A stretch of DNA of 64,000 nucleotides from Selaginella moellendorffii (lineage: Eukaryota; Streptophyta; Lycopodiopsida; Selaginellales; Selaginellaceae): the NCBI RefSeq assembly GCF_000143415.4, contig NW_003314283.1:1532272-1596271 (forward strand), written 5' to 3'. Positions 12,801-22,508 of this stretch are shown here, piece by piece. Numbering within the stretch: position 1 is the first letter of the stretch; each line of letters starts with the position of its first letter. The notes below the pieces were generated by a model. That model made no database searches, had not been told where the DNA came from, and saw nothing but the letters and a program-made list of their open reading frames with translations. The translations under genes were made by a program, and so were the position numbers.

Positions 12801-15355
12801 TTCGCAGCTCCCAGTAAATCTAATCAAGCGATAGTCTCGGTCACAGGACACAAGAATCAGTCTAAGGTTTATGACTCGGGTAAGTCTACGTTTTTCCATT
12901 CTCACGAGGGCGATCTGATTTCCCGTATTTGTTTCTTGCAGCTACTGAGCTCGAGCTAAGCAAACAAGCTGACACCAAGAAAACTGGAATGGTTCTTCCT
13001 TTCAAGCCACTGGCGTTGGCCTTCAGCAACGTCAAGTATTACGTAGACATGCCTCCGGTTGGTTTGCAAAACTGAGCTCTCTTTTTTTGTTGTCTTCCGA
13101 AAATCTCATTTCATACTTCCAGGAGATGCTAAAAGAAGGCGTGGACGAGAGCAGACTCCAGCTTCTTCACGACATAAGCAGCAGCTTCAGGCCTGGAGTT
13201 CTTACGGCTCTGATGGGCGTAAGTGGAGCTGGAAAAACTACACTCATGGATGTTTTGGCTGGACGTAAAACTGGTGGCCACATCGAGGGTGAGATCTCCA
13301 TCTCGGGATTTCCAAAGAAGCAGGAAACGTTTACTAGAGTCTCTGGCTATTGCGAGCAAAACGATATCCACTCACCAAACGTGACTGTCTACGAATCGCT
13401 CGTCTTTTCGGCTTGGCTTCGACTGTCTGAGGATGTATCCAAGGGGACTAGACTGGTAAGTGTTTTTGCTGAGCGTTCAAGTTCAAGTGGTTTCTGACTT
13501 TGAGCATTTTCTTTTCCCTTGTGGTTTAGATGTTTGTGGAGGAGATAATGGAGCTTGTGGAGCTCACTCCTATTCGAGATGCCATCGTTGGTCGCCCTGG
13601 AATGGACGGGCTCTCCACCGAGCAGCGAAAGAGACTGACAGTAGGAGTAGAACTCGTTGCGAATCCATCCATCATTTTTATGGACGAGCCAACCTCGGGT
13701 CTGGATGCTCGGGCCGCTGCAATCGTCATGAGAACCGTACGTAATACCGTGAACACGGGACGCACCGTCGTTTGTACCATTCACCAGCCGAGCATTGACA
13801 TCTTCGAATCCTTTGATGAGGTAAGATCTTTTGATCAACAGAGAGTTTCTCTTTTCCAGCTTTTGTGCTGATTGTTATGTTTGTGTGGTTTTAGCTGTTG
13901 CTCATGCAACGAGGAGGGCGAGTGATTTACTCTGGTCCTCTTGGAAATCATTCGAGCAGACTCATCGACTACTTTGAAGTACGTGATAGTTTTTTTCTTC
14001 TGCAAAACTCGGTTCTAAACGAGCGCGACTTGTTTGTGCAGGCTGTTCCTGGTGTTCCTTGTATCCCTGACGGATACAATCCGGCAACTTGGATGCTCGA
14101 GGTTACGAATCCGGACGTAGAACACCGGCTGAATGTCGACTACTCTGAGATCTACAAGTCGTCAACTCTCTACCAGTAAGTTATAACATTCTTTGAGAGT
14201 TTTGGGACTGATCAATGAATTATCAGGCACAACCAAGCTGTGATTGCTGATCTACGCACACCTCCTCCAGGCTCGGTCGACTTGTCTTTCCCTTCGCAAT
14301 TTCCTCTCTCGTTTGGGGGACAAGTAGTGGCCTGCTTGTGGAAGCAGCATCGATCTTACTGGAAGAATCCATACTATGTTTTGGGACGCCTGTTCTTCAC
14401 GCTCACTGCTGCTCTCATGTTTGGCACTATGTTTTGGGACATCGGCTCGCAAAGGTAGGCAAGCTTTTGCTGCGATAATGTTTGACAAAGTTGACACGGT
14501 TTTGTTTACTTTGCAGAGAAAGGCAGCAAGACTTGTTCAATCTCATGGGATCCATGTTTTCGGCCGTGTATTTCATTGGAGTTTGCAACGCAGTGGGAGT
14601 TCAACCGGTTGTTTCAGTGGAGCGAGCTGTTTACTATCGAGAGAAAGCCGCTGGAATGTACTCCGCTCTCCCTTACGCCTTTGCTCAGGTAATGTAGTTT
14701 GAAGCTTTGGCTATGGTGACACGAAGAAACATATCTCAGACGTTTCTTTCAGGTGATTATCGAGCTCTTCTACGTTTTGGTTCAGGCAGTTTCATACGCG
14801 GCCATTGTCTACTCGATGATGAAACTCGAGTGGACGGCCGCAAAGTTTTTGTGGTTCGTCTTCTTCTCCTACTTCTCCTTCCTCTTCTTCACGCTCTACG
14901 GGATGATGGCCGTGGCAATCACACCCAACGAGAGGGTGGCGGCCATTTGTTCGACGGGATTCTACGCAGTGTGGAACCTCTTCGCGGGTTTTCTCATCCC
15001 TCGACCGGTACGTATATGATCAATCTTTTTTCGCTTTTGCTCGATCGAGGAGACTCATTTTTTTGTCTTGCACGATGCAGAGCATGCCAATTTGGTGGAG
15101 ATGGTGCTACTGGCTTTCGCCACCCGCGTGGACGCTGTATGGAATCATCACTTCTCAGCTCGGGGATATTACTGCGCCACTGAGGCTCACAGACGAGACG
15201 AGGCAGCCAGTGCCAGTGCAAGAGTTTTTGAGAGACTACTTCGGCTACGAGCACGATTTCCTGGGTGTGGTCGCAGGCGTGCATGTTGCGCTCGTCGTCA
15301 CAATCGCGGTCGTCTTCGGCCTGTGCATCAAGTTCTTGAACTTCCAGAGACGATG
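9831..15355 (+). CDS. Full-size ABCG (PDR-type) ABC transporter, tandem copy 2
   Basis: Same architecture as the copy at 1245-6899, roughly 1,415 residues in 21 coding exons. NBD1 has [17 protein letters not shown] and [11 protein letters not shown]2 has [18 protein letters not shown] and [12 protein letters not shown]; the end is [13 protein letters not shown]. Exon sequences are very close to copy 1. Several late introns are almost identical as well, while early introns and everything after the stop codon differ. GC-AG introns follow exon 1 (10115-10175) and the exon ending KSLK (10471-10546). The intron after YMK (10857-10908) uses GT here but GC in copy 1. One intron of copy 1 is missing. 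No lesions are seen; likely a working exporter of unknown substrate. Confidence 0.94.
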
Positions 15356-15576
15356 AAGCGATTTCTCTATGACACTTCCTCAAATTCTTCCAGGACCCTT
15401 TGCAAATGTAAATACTACCCAGCGAAGGGAGTTACATGTAAACAAAGATCCAATTTTTCCATAGAACATCGCCACGAGAAGGATTTCTCTTGCTCGAACG
15501 AGGTGGCAAATCCAGTATATAGCATTTAAGTAGAAGCCCTTGACGTTTATTTGGCCTTTAGAGTGAGAGCGCTGCT

Positions 15577-16115
15577 ATGGCGTCGTCCTCTCTAGTCGTG
15601 CACTGCAATCCCAGCTTCTGGGCTCGCTCCAAAACTTGTTCCAAGCCCGCGATTCCACAGGCGTGCTTGAAACAACGGCACCAGCATTCTCTTATCGTCA
15701 CCAAGGCAAGTATTTCCTCTAATTCCCATAGCTAAGTACCGCATTCTTGGTTTCCAGGCAAGTAGCAGCGCTCCTCCTTCGCCATCTTCGTCTGGAAGCA
15801 AGAGCATCATCTGTCCAGAGTGTACTGGAAATGGTGAGCTTTTTTTTGTTTCTCATGGATTGTTCTTCAAATTCTATTCTTTTTCACAGGGGCGAAGTCT
15901 TGCACCTCATGCAAAGGCGATGGCGTCAACTTGGAGGATCATTTTGGAGGACGTTTCAAAACCGGAGAGATGTGCTGGCTGTGCAGGTACTGCTAAAACT
16001 TGTTCTTCCGATTGAGAAACCGAGAAAACTTTCCAGGGGGAAGAGGCAGATCTTGTGTGGAAACTGCAATGGTGCTGGCTTTGTTGGAGGCTTTCTGAGC
16101 ACCGTAGACGACTGA
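15577..16115 (+). CDS. BSD2: BSD2-type chloroplast zinc-finger chaperone for Rubisco assembly
   Basis: Four exons (15577-15705, 15758-15833, 15890-15986, 16037-16115) give 126 residues. A basic, Ser-rich N-terminus looks like a chloroplast transit peptide. The rest is a DnaJ-type cysteine-rich domain with four CxxC knots: CPECTGNG, CTSCKGDG, CWLCRGKR and CGNCNGAG, followed by GFVGGFLSTVDD. This matches plant BSD2, which holds Rubisco large-subunit folding intermediates before small subunits join. The first intron starts with GC (AAG|GCAAGT). The gene lies 5' of another plastid gene on the same strand. The family call is strong; function follows from the family. Confidence 0.9.
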
Positions 16116-16223
16116 GAGATCTAGAAACGGGTGAGACGATGCAAACCAACTTTCTGGATTAAAAGAGATCTTAGTTCGTGTCACTCGCTAACGCTTTGCT
16201 AGAGCTCACTCTCAAAAGATATC

Positions 16224-17337
16224 ATGATAACTCTCGATGCTCGCAACTTTCTTCCACCGCTGGGCAAGAATCTGCAAATCCAGCACCAGCAGCCACAGCA
16301 CAAGCTCAAGCCGACGACGACGAGAAGAAAATTGGCCATTTTGTCGACGATTGGAGTGCCAGCCACTTTGCTTTTCGGCTTGACGAGTGTGGCTCGGTGC
16401 GAGCAAGTGAGGCTGGAAGACGTTGACAATCCAAAGTTGCGGGAGGCGATTCGAGCAGCTGTAAGTGGTGACTTTGATTATGCCGAGGCCCTCTTCTCGG
16501 AGCTTCTATCCGAGGATGATACAAATGCTAGCGTGTGGTCCAACCGTGGAAACGTGAGAGTGTCACTCAAGAAGTACCAGCAAGCGCTAGAAGATTACAC
16601 GAAAGCAGTAATTCTTGCGCCTGGAGCACCAGTTCCGCTGCTCAATCGAGCCATTGCGAACGAGGTAAATAAGTTCTTCTAGACTTTCACTCAAACTCTA
16701 TCTTTTGTACTCAGGCGCTAGGAAACTATGGCGATGCCATTGCTGACTGTGAGGCAGCCATTAAAATCGATCCTCGGGTATTTCTTGTTGTTTTTGTTCT
16801 TCGCTTAGGAAGAAATTTACAGGAGTACGCAGCGTGGTATAATCTGGGAAACGTGGATGTTCGTGTCAAAAACTATGCTGCTGCTGCAAGTGCTTACGAG
16901 AGAGCTGCCACTTTAGCTCCTGGAATCGCAGGATACCGATTCAAGCAAGCACTAGTTCTCTTCCAGGTAAGTAAGACTCCCGCATCTTTAGTTTTCTTTT
17001 GCTTTGATGGAGCATTCAGCTAGATCAAGTCCAAGCAGCAAAGAAATTGCTGCAAGGCCTCGTGAGGAAGTATCCCAACTATGCCGAAGCTCATGCAGCA
17101 TTAGCAGCTCTTCTCTGGAAAGAAGGCAACCGAAGCCAAGCAGAAGACCAGTTCAATCAAGCCGGCGTGCAAAATCCAAATTTTAGCGATGCAAGGTCTG
17201 GAAACATGGATTTAGTTCTGTGAAAAGCTGCTTTGATGGATTTCCTGTGTTGTATAAGGTGGATAGGCTCGAGCTTGGAATGGCCTCCTGCCGTGGTTGA
17301 CGCAATGGACAAGTTCCTGGAGATCAATATCAAGTAA
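16224..17337 (+). CDS. Chloroplast lumen-type TPR protein
   Basis: Five exons (16224-16664, 16715-16777, 16823-16966, 17020-17195, 17259-17337) give 300 residues. The N-terminus has a transit-like region, a twin Arg (TTRRKL, about residue 35) and a hydrophobic stretch ILSTIGVPATLLFGL, as in lumen-targeted proteins. Three or more TPR units follow, such as ASVWSNRGNVRVSLKKYQQA and EYAAWYNLGNVDVRVKNYAA. The C-terminus, WPPAVVDAMDKFLEINIK, resembles the plant family called 'chloroplast lumen common family'. Molecular role is unknown; TPRs suggest a protein-interaction scaffold. A short open frame downstream (17391-17540) is probably 3' UTR. Confidence 0.78.
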
Positions 17338-18322
17338 GTGGAAGAACGCAAGAGTCTATTAGTTCGCAAGTTTGTGGGGAGAGGCGAATGGAAACATGGA
17401 AGTCTATCCGCGCTCATGCTCTAGTTTTCCTCGTGTATGCCTTCATCGTCAGCAGAGCAAGGAAGAGCAACTTGGAGCGGAGGTGGAGCTTGTGGAGTCG
17501 ATGGAGTCGATGAAGTTGATGGCGATGAAGGGCAATAATCAGCAGGAGGGCTCGCTTGCTCATTACTTTCGGAATTGTACATGGGAGAGACTGTGTAGGA
17601 TCTGTGATAAATCATTGATCACGTATAAGAAACCAAAGCTTCTACACAATTTTTATTTTGTGATTTACCTGAGCTACCACCACCACCTCCACCACCTCCG
17701 TGATGACCTCCATCGTCACCGATGGCCTGCTATTGTAACTGTTATAAGAAGCAAACTTAGCAATGCTAGAAGCAAAAAACATTTCATTGCTAAGATTGCT
17801 AAGATTTAATCAATTAAACTTGATTCTTGAGATTGAATAACCTTTCAAAGTTTATATATATCAGGAATTCACCTATTTTCATTTCTATATGGCACTAAAA
17901 TTATTACTAATTTCTCATTTTGTCATGATACATTCTATCTATATTTGAGAAATAAAATTACCTCAAAGAATATTTGCAAGATAAATTATCCATACAATGG
18001 TAAGAGAGCATAAGCTGTTTCTTGTTTGGAAAGAAGGAAACAATCTATCTTACATAATACTATATAACACCACAAAGGCAAGAGTGTGTAGAGAAAAAAG
18101 AGATATAAAGAAGACTCCGCCGCTGTCACTCCCCCCTTGCAAATTCGCTGCCAAGAACCAAGAACCATTCGTGTGTTCTATACACTTTCTTCCAGCAGCT
18201 CCCACTTTTGTTCCTTGTTTTTGATTTTCAGTCGCTCGCATTGCTGCTGCTCTTCGCTGTGATCCAGTTTTCGCTGGTAGATCGTAGTAAAGCAAAGCAC
18301 AGTTGTTCTGGAATTCCCCTCT
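17338..18322. other. Intergenic, AT-rich, no supported gene
   Basis: Holds the 3' UTR of the TPR gene and of the kinase gene that ends at 18323 on the other strand. About 17810-17970 is strongly AT-rich. A Gly-rich frame on the minus strand near 17660-17730 comes from a CCACCA-type simple repeat and has no gene around it. Confidence 0.5.
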
Positions 18323-20093
18323 TCAGCCATCGTAACCAAAGCTTCCCTTCTTTCTATCTCTACTGTTGTTATTGCTCTCCCCCCAAGCTCGGTCTCTTTG
18401 CTCGCGAGTGGCCACTGCTTTGGCGTGTCTGGTAGCAGCATGCGTCGGGCTGTCCCTGTGACCACCTTCCAAATCGTCGGAAGAATTCCCCCCACCACCA
18501 TTTGCAGCACGGAAGCGAGGATCCTTGGACCGCAACTCTGGCGTTCCCTGAGCCGATGGTAGTGACGATCTAGCCCCTCTATCCCTGAGCCGTCTCTCTT
18601 CCGTCCCACTCGACTTCTTCTCTCGCTCACGCCTGTCCCTGGACGGCGTCGAGGGAGCGAACCTGCTGTTGTTTGCTGGATAAAGACCCGGATCGTAAGT
18701 TTGGGACGCTAGATAGTTTAGAGCCGTCACCACGTCCCCTATGAGCGGCCGCGTATTTGCCTGCTCTTGGAGACACATCGCTGCTACTGCGAGAGCCTGA
18801 TACAAGCCTCTCATTGGATAGTGGCCTTGAAGGAGTGGATCGGCCATAGAAGGAAACTTTCGTCGATCTTTGAAGAGGGGTCTAGCCTGCGCGTAAAGTA
18901 CGTGTATGAAAGAAGGAAAACAAAAAGGAGTACAAAAACTTACCCATGCAACAAGATTGTGCTCTCCGGCCGGCCTAGCATTGTCGATAGCTTTCCGTCC
19001 AGTGATGAGCTCCAAAAGAACGACTCCGAAACTGTACACGTCCGACTTGAGGGTCAACTGTCCCGTCATGGCATACTCAGGTGCACAGTAGCCATAAGTT
19101 CCCATCACACGGGTTGAAACGTGTGTTTTGTCCCCAACTGGACCCAGCTTTGCAAGACCGAAATCTGAGAGCTTGGGATGATGCCCCTCGCCGAGTAAGA
19201 TGTTTGATGACTTGAAATCCCGATAGATAACTGGCGGATTTGCTTTGTCATGCAGGTACTCCAGTCCCCTGGCAGCTCCCGCAGCTATTTTCATCCTTGT
19301 GTTCCAGCCCAACGGTTCCTTGTCAGCCGGCACGTCTGCACGAAAGCTCACTCAGTTTCGTATGTAGGAAACAACTAAATTAATAGACAAACCGTGTAGA
19401 TGATCTTCCAGGCTCCCAAGCTGCATAAACTCGTAGACGAGAAGCCTTTGATCGCCATCAGCACAATAGCCGATCAAATTGACGAGATTTGGATGGTGAA
19501 GCAAGCTGAGCATCAGAACTTCCACCAAGAATTCTCTGTTTCCTTGAAGTCCGTTTCTATCCAGCTGCTTCACTGCCACAACCTGCAGTGTTGGAAGGAG
19601 GAAAACTTGTTAGAACAAAACCAAACAAGAAAGAAAAAACTGGTTTTGCAAGAGAGCAAGAACACCGAACCTGGCCACTGTCCAAGCGCCCTTTGTAGAC
19701 ACGGCCAAAGCCTCCTTCGCCGAGCATACACTCCGGTCGAAAATTCTTGGTTGCCGAGGCAAGCTCGCGGAACGTAAATGTTTGCGCAGCAATCTTGGAC
19801 TCGTCGCCGCGACTCCCTTCCTTTTTTGCATCGAAGAAGCCTTTGGATTTGAGCTTATCTGCATCGACAGCCCATCAGTTCCCGCCAGCAAGCAATGTAC
19901 ATTGCCTAATTCACACCCGCATTTCACAGCGCAATGGGATCAAGGGCAAGAACAAACCCAGATCGCCCGCATTCTCCGAGCTACACTCACCGGATGCGGT
20001 CTTATTGAAGGATCCGGCGCTGTCCTCCCTCCTCAGCCCTTTCCTCCCTGATGCCTGCTTCTTGGAGGAGCCGAAGCACGCGAAGCAGCCCAT
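18323..20093 (-). CDS. Receptor-like cytoplasmic kinase, subfamily VII (PBS1-like)
   Basis: Five exons (20093-19991, 19858-19671, 19582-19393, 19335-18944, 18886-18323) give 478 residues. The start [10 protein letters not shown] fits N-myristoylation plus palmitoylation and so plasma-membrane anchoring. The kinase domain is complete: [11 protein letters not shown] (about residue 80), VAVKQL, catalytic loop [23 protein letters not shown] and [10 protein letters not shown]. The C-terminal 130 residues are basic, Ser/Arg-rich and probably disordered. RLCK-VII kinases such as PBS1 and the PBL proteins pass signals from pattern receptors; this gene's receptor is unknown. All catalytic residues are present. 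Confidence 0.93.
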
Positions 20094-20909
20094 AGCTGAG
20101 GAACTAGGGCGAAATTTCAGTCGATCCTAGAGCTTACATCCGTCCCTGAGCTCCGCCCGCCTCCTCCGCCTCCCCCGCCACGCTTCCGCCTCCTCTGCCA
20201 GTTCCATCTCGCATCAAAACCCTAGATAATGCACGACCGCGTTCACATGCTCCCCGCGCGGTGACGCACTATCCCCACGGTCGCATATTCCACGGGCAAG
20301 GCCAGGGTATATTCCACAGTCATGCATGTGTGCCATGCCATGCCAATGCCATGCCAATGCCATGGGGCCGTTACAGCAATGATTTTATGGTGGCGCGCAT
20401 GAGTAGCGCGTGTTTTTAGCCTAGGTATATTCCTTATCGCCCCCGCTAGTATCGTAGCGTAGTTGTTTACGCGCGCTACTACTACAGCGTACTATACTCC
20501 TCCCCCGGTTTTAAATCTCTCGGATTCCAAAAGGATTCCAATCCCCGTACGCCCTGGGCCAGTTTTAGAAATGTACCTCTACCGTACAATATATAGCGGC
20601 ACGAGTGAGAGGTCACTTTGACACGACGCGATTCTCCACGTTTTGGTGTGACACCACCAAACTATAACCTGACCACTAGCTAGCAGTAACTAGTTTCTTA
20701 CATTTTCTTTTCTACCTCGAGTCGAGGTGGATACTAAGTAGAGAGTCACTAGACGTAAATGTATGGGAAGGTTTCTTATAAAAATGAAATGTATCTAGCT
20801 CTACTCTTATCCATCAGTTTCATTGGTAGTCAAAATGGAACCATAACTGATATATGAGATAAATAAATAATAATATTCTATTCCGATACTCTGGCACGTG
20901 TCAGCCTAG
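20094..20909. other. Intergenic region upstream of the kinase, no gene seen
   Basis: Contains the kinase promoter side (about 20094-20280), including a telo-box AAACCCTA near 20217, and the 3' flank of the BZR1-type gene. No coding stretch is supported. A short tandem repeat sits at 20331-20364. Confidence 0.5.
20331..20364. repeat. Short tandem repeat, 11-base unit
   Basis: About three units of catgccaatgc in the upstream region of the kinase gene. Too short for a functional claim. Confidence 0.7.
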
Positions 20910-22161
20910 TCAGCAGTGGCGTTGCGGCGAGCCAAGTGGCGTGTTGTGGTTGGATGCCCGCTGCTCTTGCATGCTGTAGTGGAGCAGCTGGGCGGTACCG
21001 TAGGCCGGCGGCGTGGCGGCGCGGGAGGTGGCGCCGCTGGCAAGCCGCGCGGCGTGCTGTTGCTGCATGGAATAGATGAGGTTGGAGAGCTGCGCGGACC
21101 GTGGGAGATGATCGGCGGTACCGCCGGCGGTACCAATGTCAGTCATCCATGCCGTGACAGCGTCCTGGTCCGTGGAGTCGGCTCGATCCAGCGTCAGTCC
21201 ATATGGGAGGTGGTGGAACTGGCCAAAGAAGTTGTGATTGTTGGCGGCGCTGGCGGCGGCGCTAGCGGATCTAATTCCGCCAGGCCGAGCTCCCGTACCC
21301 TCGGAAGAAGCCGGGGACGCTAGCGGCGAGGTGGACAGGCCGGAATTGGTGGTGGTGGTGGTGGTGGCGGTGGTGGCGGCGCCCTGGAGGAGCGGCGGCA
21401 TGGAGGAGCTGGACATGTAGTGGTGGCGGGGCGAGGCGGTGGTGGAGCAATCCCCCGCGCGGGGATCCATCTGCTGCTGCTGGAGCATCAGGTGGCTGGG
21501 GGAGAGGAGGTACCTTCCAGCCGCCGCGAGATTCATTTGCTGGTGGTGGTGGTGGTGGTGGTGGTGGCCGCCGCTGCTGATCGAGTGTGTCGTGTTTGTC
21601 AGCGATGTTGTGGTGGTTCTTCCGGATCCTCCCGACTGTGGCAGCGAAATCTGGCTCAATGCGACCTTCTGCCCAAGAAACATACAAGAGAAACCACGAT
21701 TAATCTCATTCCCATATCTCGATCAAGAAATCTTCTACTCGCGCTCTCTTTTGCTCGCTCGACTCGATTGGTGATCAAATGCTAGCGAATGGAAGGAGAT
21801 GGAAAGAAAGACCAACCTGGTGCTGCTGGGAGTGAGAGCTCTGATCTTGCTGGGGGCGATAAGTAGTTCCATCCGTCTCCACGATCCATCCCGCCTCGCC
21901 GGCAAGCGCGCGGAGAACATCGTTGATGTCCGCTCGCGGCGGGAGATTGTAGCCGCCGTGCTTGCGCAGGCCAGTGAAGATCCGCGTCGTGATCGCGCGC
22001 CTGTGCCTCTCGCGGATCTTGGTCTTCTCCTTCTCCGCAGCACTGAGCTTCCCCATTAAAGAAGAAGTCGAAGAAGAAGAAGCAATCCACACTCGAGCGG
22101 CGGCGGCGCTCGCTCCGCGCGCTCTTGGATCGATTAAAGAGCGCTGGCTCTTCTCTGCCAC
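20910..22161 (-). CDS. BZR1/BES1-type DNA-binding protein, BAM7/8-like domain, no amylase part
   Basis: Two exons (22161-21817 and 21668-20910) give 367 residues. Residues about 45-105 form a BES1_N-type domain with [32 protein letters not shown] and [11 protein letters not shown]. The [10 protein letters not shown] version is closer to the DNA-binding half of plant BZR1-beta-amylases (BAM7, BAM8) than to BZR1 itself. No beta-amylase domain follows. The rest is low-complexity: a His run from GGT/GGC repeats (about 21540-21567), Gln, Thr, Ser and Ala tracts, ending [12 protein letters not shown] see no C-terminal EAR motif. Likely a nuclear transcription factor; brassinosteroid control is possible but not shown by the sequence. 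Confidence 0.75.
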
Positions 22162-22508
22162 ACTTTAAATCACACTCTCATTCTCACTCTCTCGAGAACT
22201 GGAGTGTGGATTTGGAAGAGTGGCAATGAAAATGATGGAGGAGAGGAAGAAGAGAGAGAGGCGCTGGGCGAGCAAAGCTTTCTTTGGCAGTGCTGCAGGA
22301 GTGAGCTCTACATCACTCACGCATAGGGTTCTCCCCTCACACGTTTGGACATAGAGGCCGCGCCCAATACCATGCCGCCAACCGGGAAGAACGTTTTATT
22401 CCCACTAATCTAACCCCCACTTTACCACTAACGACCGCTGCTAATCTAATCATTGTTCTTCGCGATCTTCTTTCTCAATCAATAGTAACGAAGCTATGGA
22501 TGCCTCGA
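22162..22508. other. Intergenic: BZR1-type 5' region and potassium transporter 3' region
   Basis: A GA-rich tract at about 22230-22262 reads as a pyrimidine-rich leader on the minus strand, just upstream of the BZR1-type ATG. The remainder is probably the 3' UTR of the potassium transporter. No gene seen. Confidence 0.45.

Noticed and set aside
17391-17540. Short frame after the TPR gene with a hydrophobic stretch ALVFLVYAFIVS
   Set aside because: The TPR protein already ends with the family's usual C-terminus at 17337; this is probably 3' UTR.
21271-21687. Pro- and His-rich frames on both strands of the BZR1-type gene
   Set aside because: By-products of GGT/GGC trinucleotide repeats inside the real exon.
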